A stretch of 64,000 nucleotides of DNA from positions 6,736,085 through 6,800,084 of the forward strand of contig JAQFVV010012396.1 of NCBI GenBank assembly GCA_028023455.1. Reading direction: 5' to 3'. Source of the DNA: Epiperipatus broadwayi (Eukaryota; Onychophora; Udeonychophora; Euonychophora; Peripatidae). The stretch's first letter is position 1; each line of letters begins with the position of its first letter. The translations under genes were made by a program, and so were the position numbers. Shown in pieces: positions 1 through 12,900 of the stretch. Under the pieces are notes generated by a model. That model did no database searches. It saw only the letters and a program-made list of their open reading frames with translations, and was not told the DNA's origin.

Positions 1-1500
1 TGTTCCTATTGGAGTAATTTCGTTCTGAATATAATTTGCAAACTTGTTTTACTATAAACAATTAGTTAACTTAATGATTGGCATGTTTGTATTACTTCTA
101 TATGTTTATATTATTGTTGTTTCATTTGTCATTTTTTATTCTGAATCCAATTTAAAGATCTATAGTTTGGATAAATGCATTATTAAAAATAAGATTGGAC
201 CATGCCACAACATTTCCTCTCATTGGCTAAAGTTATTTTGACAGTCATTGTCAAAATAATTTTAACCTAATGAAATACTGTTACTAACATGATTCAGTAA
301 CTATAGTTGCCTCAAAAGAAATTTAGTTTTACAGCCATTTTGCATTTATTACTATGAGCAATGGAATTTATTGACCTATTTATATCATTGGGTTGTTTGG
401 ACCATTGCAATAAAATTTATTTTATTGTTGTTTCATTAATCAATTGTATTGTAAATCTTATCTAGAAAATTCCATAATTAGGATAAATTTATTATTGAGG
501 ATAAGCTTAAGGTAAGTTAACAATAAAAAGTTTTTTGTAAAAACAAAGGGTGTGTTTTAATATATATGAAGTTTATAGAAGTTAATTGGAATAGATTTTG
601 TTTTTTATTTTAATTTAAACAATTGTTTCTATGCTTAACCAAAGGAATATAAATCTATGTTTGGAGAATGTAAGAGAAAGTATAATCTATTAGTTGCAGT
701 TATCTTCATATTTTATTAATTAAAAAAGGAACAATTTAATCCTTGTTTATCTGGACAGTCTTCATTAGATAGATACATATTAACCAAAAAGCAAAGTCTT
801 GATAGCACGACTCTGTACTAGCTGAAATTTGGGACCATGCAAGAATGCATGCTGACAATGCTTTCTATATTAATCATTTGCTTCTCAGTGCAGTGTAGTC
901 ATTACCTTTACTAACATGAAGTTTGAAATATAGAAGTCAAATGTGAGTTGAAAGCATCAGTAAATGTCTGGTCTATTTGTTAATCAAGAAATTTTTATAG
1001 AACTATATATATATATATGAAATGTCTATTTATTTCTACAAAAACAAAAGAAATTACTGCAGGCAGAGGAATCCTGTAATATTTATGGATGAAGTTTAAT
1101 CTATATTTTGTATAGAAGCCCTAACAAAAGAGATCTATCAACAGAAGAAATCAGTAATATACACACATATTAGGAATATTCATTAAAATATTTCAATATT
1201 AAAGAAATGCAAAAAGAAAAGTTTGTTTACTTTATTTGTATAAAAAAAATTATTTCCATTTGTGACATTAACTGGTCACTGCTAACAGATGCTAATGGAA
1301 TCAGATTACAGAAATTTTAAGAAAATTCATTAAAAAAATCCAAAAGCTTAAAAAAAAAAAAAAGTTAGAATTGACTGCTATAAAAGTTTTTTTGTTTTTT
1401 TTCAAAAATAAAATTTATTAGCTAAAAAGATACATGAACAAAAGCATCTATATAAGCTTGAGTTTTGACTTAAATATTGATGCTAGACATTATTAGCTCT
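1..1500. other. AT-rich non-coding DNA, no gene recognised
   Basis: Low-complexity AT-rich sequence with a short (TA)n run near 1005 and a poly-A run near 1352. A perfect 11-bp inverted repeat (233-243 with 249-259, 5-nt spacer) is the only structured element seen. The 65-residue ORF at 44-241 has no recognisable similarity and looks random. Confidence 0.6.
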
Positions 1501-1592
1501 TTATGCAAGTGAAGCTGAGGGGTATTTAAATTTTCTTAGGACAGGTTGACACCAATCCAGGATTCAGTGTGTAATCTATTAGGTGCCAGAAG

Positions 1593-2012
1593 TCAATCTT
1601 TGTCACGACAATTTGTCAAAATTTTGATATAAGCTGTCTCTGACATTATTATCTGAGTACCCGAAGATTCACCTGATGAGCCAGAGCACAAACATGAAGA
1701 ATATGGAGGTTCTGTTGGTGGAAAAAACTCCTGTCTTGATATCATTTTGGATACAGAGGGAATATCTGTAGTCAAGGACACCTGTTGGTAGATGTAAGAT
1801 CTAAGTGAGCTGAAATAAGATCAGGTATACAAAAGATGAGTAATAGTTTTGTCTGCAGTTGAGCACAGTTGACATTGCATATTGAGCTTGGCAAATCCTC
1901 TTCTGACCAAGAAGTGATCTGTAGGTAGGGAGTCAAGGTTTAATTTTATCAGAAAGTCTATGTACTTGGACTCGATGTGCCAGTTCTTTAATTTACATGT
2001 CAGCTCTAGCAA
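1593..2012 (-). pseudogene. LINE ORF2 C-terminus with Cys/His segment
   Basis: A minus-strand block reads NWHIESKYIDFLIKLNLDSL and then C-x-x-C-x8-H with a further Cys, like the zinc-binding segment found after the RT in several LINE clades. After a frame change, a serine-rich tail runs to a stop at 1593. The 3' end of the element is probably near 1500-1590, but no poly-A tail or target duplication is evident. Confidence 0.6.
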
Positions 2013-2353
2013 TTGTTGAGCTGCAGTGAGGTTTGGATATCTTATATATATGTCAATATGTTTTCTCTGGGTCTGATAGGTTTTGTTAATGTTATTATAT
2101 TAGTGATGTGCCTTCATAGCTCTTGTCAGTTACTTGCTACAAAATGGTGGTGGGGTGTCCATTGGATTTACTGGAATAAATGGTTCTTGTTCCAGGTATC
2201 TGAGATATGTGGATCTTATCACGCCCTTCGTTTTTTGAAGGAAAAGTGATATGGAATTGAGACCTAACCCATTAATGTCCTTTGGCATATGCATTTTGTA
2301 TATACTTATGGCAACTACTTTGCCTTTCCATAGAAACCTGGAGCATAATGAGT

Positions 2354-3607
2354 TCATGTTTTAGTAGGCCTAATTACTGGAAGAAAATAGTACAACCTGG
2401 AAAAAATTAACATGTTCAATAGGGATGTTTTTCCAGGCAGTGATAAGGTGACTCTGGAGAGTGAGGTTACAATTTTGCGAGTTTTATCTACTATTAAGTT
2501 TGTTATTTCTTTAGTCATGGCTAACTTTGACTTTGATATGGAAAACCTCAGAAATTTTTGAGGTTGGGATGTGAAGATAGAAGATATTACTGATCCTGTA
2601 ATCATGTTGCACATGGAGGATTTGTCATAATTGATTTTCAGGTTTAATTTTTTGACATGCTTGTTGTTAATTTGCATGAGAGGCTGAAAAAACTTTTGTT
2701 CTGGTAGGAAGATCAATATGTCATCAACATAGGAGATATGATGTACCTGATGCTTTAATGCAGGGGTTGTAAATGTCGGGCACGCTGCATTCGATTTCGA
2801 TGAAGAGGGGGTTAATGTAGAAGATGAAGCAGAAAGTGGTCAATGGTGATCCTTGTGGGATCGACAGATGAGGTCTAATTCCCTTGGATATTTGTCCATC
2901 TAGAGAGGTGAAACAGGAGTGGTTGAAAAGGTTTCCTATGATATTTATAAAAACCTCAGACACTTAGTATTCTTTCAATGTTTGAATTAGTATTGAGGGG
3001 ATGACAGTCGAACGCAGATGTGAAGTCGAGTTGTATAACTATTGGTTTTGTCTTTCTGGTTAGCCTGACATGTTCTGTTATGAGCATGAATCATTGTACT
3101 GCATCTAATATGGAGGCATCTTTCTTTGCAAAATTTATATTTGGAGATGTGCAGGTAGAGTTGTTTTTGTATTCTGTCATTCACTATTGATTCGATAGTT
3201 TTTATAAGAAGTGGAATCATAGAAGTGGTCCGAAGGCTTGATAAGCTGGAAGGATTATTGTTTTTTTTTTTAAATGGTACTAAGGCTACCGGGTAAATGT
3301 CTGGAATGTCCTGAAAGTCTCCTGCCAGTACATTAATAATCCTGCGCACGATGGGGCCGGTAAACTGACTCAAATGTAGAAATATGAATCTAGGGATTCC
3401 ATGAAGTCTAGGATGTGTACGTTCTGGATATGATTGCAGTTTTGAGATGATTTGTACTTCTGTGATGTTATGCTCAAGGTTATTGCTTGATGCTTTCCAT
3501 GTTTTGCCGTTTGCGTACTGTTTTTTCTGTAATTTGGTGGTGAAGCAGTCATGTATTTTCCTAAGCATTTCTGGACCGCAGTAAAGATTGTGATCTATTT
3601 CAATCAT
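2354..3607 (-). pseudogene. LINE ORF2, reverse transcriptase domain in three broken frames
   Basis: The block 3607-2987 carries the RT fingers region: YPVALVPFKKK, a degenerate form of the R-P-I-S motif, then LLIKTIESIVNDRIQKQL. In another frame just downstream comes motif A, LDFTSAFDCHPL, around 3000-3035. The block 2963-2724 carries motif B (GIRPHLSIPQGSPL). The catalytic Y-V-D-D lies near 2718-2738, followed by the thumb-like block 2716-2354. The catalytic aspartates are present but the frames are not continuous. Confidence 0.8.
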
Positions 3608-4022
3608 GGTGGGGGTTGGTCGCTTAGTAGAGCCTAAAGCCCAGTTGTGATGATTAGATAAGAAAATCCAGGCCTTTTGGTTGTGATGTAGTGTGCTAAC
3701 ACCTGTTTCTCGTAGTATTGCATTTTTAGATCCATAATATCGTGTGTGCTGACGTCTGTATGTGAAAGGCCGCTGAGTTTATTGCTGATGGATTCAAGGT
3801 CTTTTAGCAATTGATTGGGAGCTGTGGTTGTTCTGGTGTGGAAATCTATCAGTGGATCCAAAATTCCAATGAGTGAAGACCAGGCCTGAAGTGGAGATAA
3901 GATAAGCACATGTATTTTATTTAGTAGAATGTAAGCCTTGGAAAAAATTCACTCAGGAGTGTTGGATTTATTTAGAAGTCAGAATGTGCGCCTATAGTTT
4001 GAGTGATTTGTTATGGAAGGAT

Positions 4023-4675
4023 CTAACTGAAGGTTAATAGGGCTAGGTGATCAGTGAAGGAAACAAACTGTAATTTGGTGTTAAGATTGAAATGTAGCTC
4101 AGGAGAGTAATAAAAAAGGTCGTTTAAAGACCTTCTATAGAGGGTGTAAAAGGAGAAGGATTCTTGAGGGAAGAAGCCTTCTCCACAAAGAAGAACTCTA
4201 TCGATTAGGTGAAGATATTTAGTGTTGAATTGATCATAGGACATATTATAATCTCCAAAGCAGATTATTGGTAAGGCATCTGAGGATAATAGGGAATTAA
4301 TTTTGAGTATCACTGAGAGAACTATGGACGGGATATTTTGGATATATAAATATATTATGTTTATTGAATTGTTACCGATCAAGAAATTAGCAATTATAAG
4401 TTTTTTACTAAGATATAGAATTCTGAATCCGCTGAGAAGAAGATTTTTGCTTATGAGGAAGACTATGCCAGATGACGCAGAGGTGGATGGAGCATGATGA
4501 AAAAACTATATTGTTGCATCATTTGAACTATTTAATAGTTGGATTGTAGATGTAATTTTGTCTCCGAGAAACAAGCAAAGTGTAATTTTGTTTTTTGAAA
4601 CCATCTCTGAACTGCACGAACACGGTCAAGGGAGTTAAAACCCCTGACGTTGATACCTCCCATTTTAAGCAACAT
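4023..4675 (-). pseudogene. LINE ORF2, endonuclease domain
   Basis: N-terminal apurinic-like endonuclease, which nicks target DNA to prime reverse transcription. The start ATG lies at 4675 and C-F-S-E-T-K-L is encoded near 4575. One open block covers 4382-4023 and carries C-F-G-D-Y-N-M and, near its end, F-T-D-H-L-A-L-L. These match the E-T, D-x-N and S-D-H motifs that line the active site. A frame break separates the first from the second block. Confidence 0.75.
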
Positions 4676-5359
4676 TATTAAATTGATACGTAAGAATTTG
4701 GAAGTGACTTGTGTTTACTAATCCAAGATATATCATACTATAACACAGCAAATATACAATCACTTTTTCTTTTAAAATATATATGTTCTACAATAATATC
4801 AGCAAATTAAAAATCCTTCTCCTTTTTCTTTTCAAAAACTTTATTTTTTTATATCAATACTAAACATATATATTTATATAATACAAAACTCCAATGTTTC
4901 AACTGTTTTTATCTTCTTACAGTCATTGTCAAAGATCTGCAACAACAATATGAAATACATATTTATAAATAAACTTCAATTACATAAATACCGTCATCTT
5001 ACATTAACATAAACAGTAACAAACATATTAAACATACATAATTATATTTTACTTACATCTCTCTCCCACTGCTATTTTTTATTACACTTTTTTTTTACAT
5101 TATTTAATTATAAATCTGTTCTTAAAATCATCCAAGAAACTTTTTATACAAATTTAAAAACCAACCCTAATTTCAAATAACCTTCCCCTTTTTTTAAATC
5201 TTATCTAAAACCCATCTCAAAACTACATTCTTAAACTATAGCTTTAAATGAATATAAAACAAATATAAACATCTTTTTTATATACAAAAAAACGTTTTAA
5301 CAATTTACCTAAACCTATTTAAACATTCATTTTAACTATACATTATTTTAGATTCCTTA

Positions 5360-6310
5360 TCTACTCCATTCTATTTAAAGTAGGATTATATTTTTTTTAT
5401 ATAAAAATATTCTTTTACCATCGCTTTCCTTGTAATTTTTAACCCTTTCCAACATTTTAATATTAAATTCTTTATGACCTAAAACTTTACAATGTACGTA
5501 AATATTTGAATTTTTGTCATATATGTCTAAGTCTAGTTTTTAATGTATTCTTTGTTGTACTAATATATGAAATCCTTTCCCCCTCCCTCTTACAATTTAA
5601 ATATTCAATTAAATAAATTCCATTCATTTTGTCAATTTCTATATTTTTTGTATCATTAATTAAATTTCCTAAATTCAATTTCTTTTTATATACTGGTTTA
5701 ATAATTAACCTATTTTCCCCCTTGTATTTCTTATTTATACTTTTTATAATCTTTTTAATCTTCACAAAAGTATCTCTAGAAACATTATAATTATTATATA
5801 TAAAATTATTTACATCTTTTCCATTGTTTCTCTTTTTTATTATTCTTTTAATATTTTTTTTATTACATAATTTATCAATAACTTTAACTGAATAATTATT
5901 TTTGATACCTTCCTCTTTTATATTACAAATTTTTTTTATAAATAATTTTTCTTCAGAACATAAATTAATTGCTCTATTTATCCTATTATTAATAATATTA
6001 ATTTTATGTTCATATTCAATATTTGAATCCCAATTCCTTAACAAACCATAAAAAGTTTCTTTTCTGAATACACTTGTTTCAATAGCAACCTTACAATTCC
6101 TAATAACTTTTTTTATTATAACATCCATATAAGTAATTACATTATTTTTCTCTTTTTCCATAGTAAAACTAATGTCATCATCAATTGAATTAACATACCT
6201 TATAAAACATTCAGATTTCTATAATTGCCATTGAACACTAAAAAATAATCATCAACATACCTAACCCAAACACACAGGTTTATATTTTGTAATACAAAAA
6301 TATTTATCTT
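5360..6310 (-). mobile_element. 5'-truncated Penelope-like element (RT end plus GIY-YIG endonuclease)
   Basis: The minus strand begins with CVWVRYVDDYFLVF, the Y-V-D-D catalytic core of a Penelope-like reverse transcriptase. A frameshift near 6205 follows. The next frame has SIDDDISFTMEKEKNNVITY and YMDVIIKK, matching the F-T-x-E-x-E...F-L-D-V block of this family, in an open block 6161-5517. That block ends in GIYLIEY and ISYISTTKNTLKTRLRHI, a degenerate GIY-YIG endonuclease. After another frameshift, HCKVLGHKEFNIKMLERVKN completes the domain at about 5380-5515. The RT upstream of the Y-V-D-D is absent, so the copy is 5'-truncated. The stretch 4690-5360, poor in G on the + strand, may be its 3' UTR. 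Confidence 0.8.
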
Positions 6311-6312
6311 CA

Positions 6313-6950
6313 TAATCATCCACCTTCAGGAACCAGAAATACTGCATTTGTTGGGGCTGTTGCTTGTTTCTTTGTTGCTGTGAGAAGATTTTGTTTGAAA
6401 TTCAAGTCCAATTGGAAGTTTGTGCCAATAAACAGATCTAGTGAGGGATTTTCTTGATTGAGTTATGTTTCCATTGTTCATGTTCTTTTATTTTCTTTTT
6501 TTCTTCTGGGATGAGGTGCTTTTATTTACACAGTTTGTGATTGGTTTATTTCTATATCTGATTCTGGCGCAGAATTACTAGTTTCTTCTCTAATGTCTTT
6601 CTTTTGTTATTTGTTACATTATCCTCAGAGTGAGTTATTTGGGAGGCAAGGAGTTGAGTAGTTAAAAATGCCTCGTCCGATGTGTTTAGGAGATGTGGTG
6701 TTTGCAATTGTTTGCATGAATAAGTTCATGTGTGAGATGTTTTTGTAGGTTCTTTTCTGTGTGAAGCACATCATCATGGTTGTTTTGTGTTGTTGATGTT
6801 TTCTTGAACTGTTTCTTGTTCCTTAGGGTAATCAATGTCCATTTGTGTTTCATTTATTGAATTTGCTGTTTGATTTGTGTAGTTGTTGGAATTGGAGTGA
6901 CAGAATGTTGTTGGATTTTGGGTAGTTGCGATGCATTTGAGGTTTTGTTT
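6313..6950 (-). pseudogene. Possible LINE ORF1 (gag-like) remnant
   Basis: This stretch is less AT-rich than its surroundings. On the minus strand it gives discontinuous translation with many Q, N, S and T, a basic cluster (H-P-R-R-K-K-E-N-K-R) and a stretch DLFIGTNFQLDLNFKQNL. The composition resembles a LINE ORF1 or gag-like linker, and the position upstream of the ORF2 on the same strand fits, with the Penelope-like copy lying between them. No zinc knuckle was found. The call is an inference from position and composition only. Confidence 0.3.
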
Positions 6951-7084
6951 TTAAAGTTATATCATGTAAAATTGTATTTTATGTTCATAATAGATGATTA
7001 AAATTAATTTATATTTAGTAAATGTAGTTGAAAATTAGGTAGCTTTATCCTATGCTAAAATTGGTATTAAATCAATAAAATATC

Positions 7085-7400
7085 ACATGATTATCATATG
7101 ATTTTAGTTTACTCATTCCTGTTTTAGCATCATAATTTTTTCTTCACGATTTTATATCACCTACTATAAGCTTTAGTAACTAATGGATGCCAAGTGATAG
7201 TGCTTAATAAATTCCTATTTACTGCTATCCTATCCAATTTCTCTGATTAATCTCAAGCTTATGGCTTTCATCAGTGAGGATCTTGGGATTGCATTTGGAC
7301 CTTTTGGGATCTAATGCGCTTCTAGAAGTTATTATTTATATCTCTAACTATCAAGCTATTAGATCAAATTAAAAAACATGTTTTCATTGTAAACTAACAT
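7085..7400 (+). repeat. Foldback repeat family, diverged copy
   Basis: A diverged copy of the dispersed family seen best at 17.7-19.0 kb. Shared landmarks are TATCACATGATTATCATATG, an 'actaatggatgcc' block, 'atggctttcatcagtgagga' and 'gggatctaatgcg'. It faces the inverted copy at 9630-9905 across the intervening 2.1 kb segment. Confidence 0.6.
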
Positions 7401-7459
7401 TTGTATAAAGATGCCTATAATTGTTAAAAAAAAACTAAGGAGACTATAATATATATATT

Positions 7460-9602
7460 GTAACGGGCACATACGTATGTTACATTATTTTTTATTAGTA
7501 AACATATATATATATAAAAAAAAAAGTTCGCCAATAAAAACTTTTTTTTTTTTTAAGAATTAAAAATAAAAAAAAATCATCTTAAACTCGCATATATATA
7601 AAATCGCACAGATAAATAATTATTAAAATAAAACTTTATTATAGAAAAAGTATTTTAAAAACAAAAACTTAAAAAGATTTAGAGATAAAAATATATCTTT
7701 AATCTTGGAAAACACATTAATTAATCAGAAATGGAAATGATTGTTTTAATTAGTTAAATGTAAACCAGCCTTGGGCATTTAAATGTAAAAACATCGGTGA
7801 GATAGGAAAACAATAGAAACTGTTAGCAAATAAGAAATCCCTATGGAATCGGACCTCAGCGAAAGGACCATCGCATCGATGACGTAATGTAAATTCAATC
7901 CTTCAAATTAATATAAAAGGACAAGTTTGAAAATTATTAAGGATTATTACGATGTGACTATATGTATTAGTACGGGGTTGGAGGTGAAGGGATTGACAGA
8001 CGCACTTTCAATTCTTTCAGCTGTTAAAGAAAAGGGAGTGAAACATCGTTTTCTTCATTGAGGACCAGTTAAAGCAAAGACCTCCGGATGAATAAATAAA
8101 GCAACGGCTAAATGGATACCAATATCTTCAGGACGGCATGGGAATTCCCGTTCAAACTTACAAACGACAGATAAAGATGAATTGTTTAAAACCGTAAGAA
8201 CTTTACAATTAATGAACATTAAATTAAAAACTTTTTGTATTTAAAATAATTGCATTAGTTTCCTATCTGACTAAAGTAGTTAAAATGTTATTTGATGTAT
8301 TTTTTATTTATTTGTTTAAAATCATTTCCATTTATTTAATTTTGTTCTTTAAGTTTATTTATGATTTCTGTTTTCCGATAAATTAAAATATATCAATGTT
8401 AAACTTAAGTCGGGCGTGAATGGCTGTATAGATTTGTAAAGTTATATTAGGGGAAGGTAATCTTAAGTTATTTGTGTCGTTGTTAAATTGGGTCAATGGA
8501 TTGGATATATTGGTGTGATTAGTAGATGTAATATCAGATTCGCTACGGGCAGAATCATTTCATATGCCGCACTCACCCGTTTGCCTATGGAAGGAATTAT
8601 AAGACGGAGAACGCAGTTCCTTTCTATGGAGTTTTTTTTTATTGCTCTTCTTGTCAGATAGATGTCATATTCCTATTTGACGGGAGGCAATTTCTTCTCT
8701 TAACTTTTTGGTGCTGCCGTATTTCGTATTACATTGAATGCATCGATATATTAGATAAATTGACGCCAGTTTTGGCTGTGAACCTTTAGCCTAAGGTTAA
8801 ATGGGGATAGAATGTTTTATTTTCAAATGCAAATCTATGTAGTCTATTCATACTCGACACTAAATAAAAATGCATTAAATTTAAGTTGTTTATAGATGCT
8901 TGCATGGATTGGTTATCGGTTAAGTATGTTTTGGGTTTTCATATTTGATCAAAATATATAGACATTCGATAATGAGTATCTAAAATGTATTTATTCGGAT
9001 GTCTTTTAAGTTATTGGTGACAATGCAAGTATCTTATGGTGAATACTATTGGGTTACTTATAAATTTCCCTCTGCAATTGTCTGTATCAATGATTTTATA
9101 TTTTAATCGTTTATGTTTATTTTGAAATGTTTTTAACCGTTGTAATCTATGCAACCGATCTATACTCAACATTATTAAAACAAATTTTTATAATTCCATC
9201 TGTGTGAACTTAATTAAAATGTAAACTTATAATATAATAGAAATTAAAATGTAAATTAAAATCTAAAGTAAAGTTAAAAATAATGTTAAATGTTAAAATG
9301 TAAACTGATACTAAAACAATTTTTAATCTTATATATATATGTGCATAAATAAATGTTTGTATGTTAATTACTGGCAGTGGCTTATTTTATTCTTTTTTTA
9401 TATATACTCTTATATTATATTATTAAATCTCTGCTATTCCACTAAGCTAGTGACATGGGCTAACGACCGGATGCAAAATTTAAAAAAAAAAAAAATTTTT
9501 TTTGGACTTACGTATCTGCCTACTTTATAAATTTTTCTAGGTTCAAATGCCTAGATGGCGCCCTGTAGTGCAGATTACGTTAAGTGCCATTCTCCAGATC
9601 AT
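7460..9602. mobile_element. Unclassified 2.1 kb insertion bounded by a 15-bp direct repeat
   Basis: The 15 bases at 7445-7459 (tataatatatatatt) recur exactly at 9603-9617. The enclosed DNA starts GTAACGGGCACATACG and is partly less AT-rich, especially 7780-8180 and 8540-8720, with no credible coding sequence. It lies between oppositely oriented copies of the foldback family. The direct repeat looks like a target-site duplication, but because it is (TA)-rich a chance or slippage origin is possible. The short ORF at 9339-9530 is not persuasive. It could be a non-autonomous retroelement or a deleted transposon. Confidence 0.4.
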
Positions 9603-9629
9603 TATAATATATATATTAATCTGTTTTCA

Positions 9630-9905
9630 GGTCTATATGATTATTCAAGCAAGTTGTCTTAGATTGAAAACATTTACTCATTTTTTAATGATAAATGATG
9701 GCTGCTAAAGAGAGTGTTTTAAATCTTAAGGATAAAGTGCAATGCTCCAAGATTTAAGGCTCTTTGCTGATGAAAGCCATAAGCTTGAAACTATTCCAGA
9801 GATATCAGATAGGACCACTTGATAGGGATTTATTAGTCACTATTATCTGGCACCATCTGTTACTAAAGTTTATAATGGTAACAGAAGTATGAAGGAAAAA
9901 ATGTT
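9630..9905 (-). repeat. Foldback repeat family, inverted copy
   Basis: Reverse-complement copy of the family. It contains the complements of 'ttttcaatctaag', the 'catatagacctga' block, 'ggcttatggctttcatcag' and the 'ctatct...gtggatcaa' region. Together with 7085-7400 it forms a long imperfect inverted pair. Confidence 0.6.
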
Positions 9906-12900
9906 AATGAAACAGCAATGAGTAAATTGAAGTCATGTCATAAATTCTTTTATATTTAATTGGTGGTATATATTTTTATTTTAGATAGTGTAGAAGCATG
10001 GATAAAAAATTACTCTTGAGAAAAAAATTCAATAGTATTCATATATATTGTGTATATTTAAAATATTCCATTATTAATGCAAGAAGAAAACTTGTTCTCT
10101 TATTTAAAAGGACTGGTAAATCACTTCGAATAAAGTAATACTAGCTGATCAACACTAAAAGATACTGATAGAATCATTTGTAAAAATTTCAAGCAAGATA
10201 AAGAAAACAAAATTACTGACCACTTTAAAGTCCCAAAAGAAGAAAAGAACTTGAATACAATGAGTGTTTTTTTTACATTTTATTATGCAAATTTTCATAA
10301 AAGATTATTTATTGGCTTATATTTTAAGAATGTAACAAAGTGATGAAAAAAAAATTTTTTTTATTGTTCAAAGCTATTTTACATAAGAAAGTGTAAATAT
10401 AAATTTAAATTTTTAAATATTTTAATATATTTTTTATATACAAGCACAAAAGAATTATATTGTGTATTGTAAAAATAATATAGTCTATAATTTAAAGAAA
10501 AATTAGTATTAATTGAAAATTTTTTTTTCCGTAAATGTGCATGTGCACTATTTAAATATATATATATATCAAACAGAATTTAAACAATATTACTAGATGT
10601 ATTATTTTGTTTTCCTTTTTAAATATATATATATATATATCAATGTGACATTTGTGAATAAGTTAGAATTACTAATTAATTAATAAAATGGGTAATCATT
10701 TTTTATTTGAAAAATTATTTAAATATTACATTAAGTATTTTATCTACTTTACCTTTGTATATGCATTCAAGACAGTCTTTTGTTGTCGATGTAGCTAGCA
10801 ACAGTTAATAATAGAATTTGGTACATATATGAATTCTACATAAATTCTTTTTGAAAATACATGGATTGCACCTAAGTGATTAGGTTATATTGTAAAGCAA
10901 TGACTTTATATTGCTATGTATCATTTTTAAAGTTTACATGTTTTATTAATCTTTTTTATAACTACCTTATTTATGGCCAGTACAATCATGATACCATATA
11001 GTTTTGAGCTGAGCTAATTATCACATTTAATATATACTTATTTTATGTAGCACTTATTTATGTACATGCAGCTAAGATTATATATATATTTTATATCCAG
11101 TTACAAATAAATCATCAACATGAGTTTGGATATATAAAAGCTTGACATTTTGTTCTATTATTGCATTTATTGATTATTGCAATTTTTAAATTCTGAATAC
11201 AAATGAATGCCCAATCTACGGCATGCTTCTTACTTGTCATTATTGTTTGGTAACTTCATTTATGTCATTATTTGCTTTTTGCTTTTTATACTAGCATCAA
11301 TTAGCATTTTTTACATTTTATATGATTGAATTTTTTTCATTTTATTACAAACAGTCCAGTATGAGGCATAATGAGTTTGATTATCATCAGGCAACATCTA
11401 TTTATATATTCACTATTATTCAGTTTTTGCTAATTTTTTTTCTTATTTCATTCTATTACTAATTTATAAAATTATTAATCATTATTTTGAATTTTTACAA
11501 TGCTTGTATTTAAAAATTAGATAGTTTTTCCATTTTCCTCATGTACATACATTTTTCAGAGTTATTCAGAAACAGAATTTGATATGTGTGCGTAGATTCT
11601 ATATAATTCTCTTAAGAATTATTGTCTAGGAATTAAGTTTGTATTATAAAATAATAACTCTATAATATTAGTCATATTTAAAATTCCCATACTTTATTAA
11701 AATTGTATATGATTATTAATGATTTTTATTAGTCATTCATAAGACTAAATAGATTATTCACCTAACTACAGAAATATTATTCATTAAATATACATGATTA
11801 TAATTTTACTTATAGCTGATGCCATACTTAACACACATGGTATCATTATGCTCTGAATTAATTATATTCATGATAACAGCATGATTTTATATATGTGCCT
11901 CCCAATATTATGCCTCTTTTACATTAAGTTACAAATGTTGTCCAACTTGAGGTATGATGTTGATTCAGTATCACAGAAAGACAACATTTTATATATATTA
12001 AATTTAATCAAAATGAATCTTGCATTAATGAGTTATAAATATAGATATGTATATAATTTAGGTGCACATTTAATACAAATTGAATTCCATAATTTAATTG
12101 TAATAATTTTTTTTCATTAATAAAAATGCTTTTCATATAGAACAAGAACTCTAATAATATTTATTCTTTAAAGCTATAAATATATTTTTGATGAAGAGTA
12201 TTCTCTTCAAAAGTTAAGTGTTAAATGTGCTGGAGAAAATTATGTATTCTAAATTTCAATTTATATATGCACACTCCAAACTGTAGTCAACTGAATGCTG
12301 TTTAGAATCATAGAGTCTGCATTATTAATAAATCATCTTTTTTTTTGTTTGTTTTTGTTTCTTGCCCTCTTATTTATTTCAAACTGTACAATCCACATCT
12401 TTATTGTAGTGAATCAATGACTAATACTAATACAAAATAAAGCAGTTGTGTATCTTTATAACAAAACTAAAAATGTATAGTCATGCTTTTGATTCTAAGA
12501 ATGTCAGAGTCATTTTCATTGAAAAAGAGGATAGAAAATAAAGTGAGTCCTAGTCTATTAGCAGTGTAGACTCGGTGATAAACAGAAAATTTAAATATTC
12601 AATAGAGTTCAGTTTGGAGCATGCATATATAAATTAAAATTTAGAATGTTATTTTTTACAGCATATTTTGCATTGAAAATACATTTAAGACTTTAAATAT
12701 TATTGAAGTTTGTATTCCTCATGAGAAATATTTTTATTATTGAAAGAATTTATTACAGACATTTAAATATATAAAGATAGTTTAAGCTTAGTTGATTGGC
12801 ATTCTTTTATTGGCAATAAATAAACATATTAATAGAATGAGTTTTGTAAATTGTAAAGATCATATATAGTAAATAAATGTTTGTTTTTTTATTTTGTAAA

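Larger units (their letters stand above)
1593..4675 (-). mobile_element. Decayed non-LTR retrotransposon (LINE), APE endonuclease plus reverse transcriptase
   Basis: Read on the minus strand from an ATG at 4675, this is the ORF2 of a LINE broken into several frames. It starts with MGGINVRGFNSLDRVRAVQ and reaches CFSETKL, the APE-type endonuclease start with its E-T-K motif. It then shows ICFGDYNMS and SFTDHLALL (the D-x-N and S/T-D-H endonuclease motifs), RT motif A (LDFTSAFD), motif B (PQGSPL) and motif C (SYVDD). It ends with a Cys-Cys-His-type segment (QCQLCSTADKTITHLLYTC). Order and spacing are those of APE-class LINEs. Frameshifts and stops throughout make it a dead copy. Clade assignment would need a tree. 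Confidence 0.85.

Noticed and set aside
2013-2249. 78-residue plus-strand ORF
   Set aside because: It is antisense to the minus-strand LINE ORF2 and has no motif.
9541-9600. 'tggcgccctg' as a retroviral-type primer-binding site
   Set aside because: No LTR end precedes it and no gag or pol follows; the 15-bp direct repeat lies only about 50 bp away, leaving no room for an internal region.
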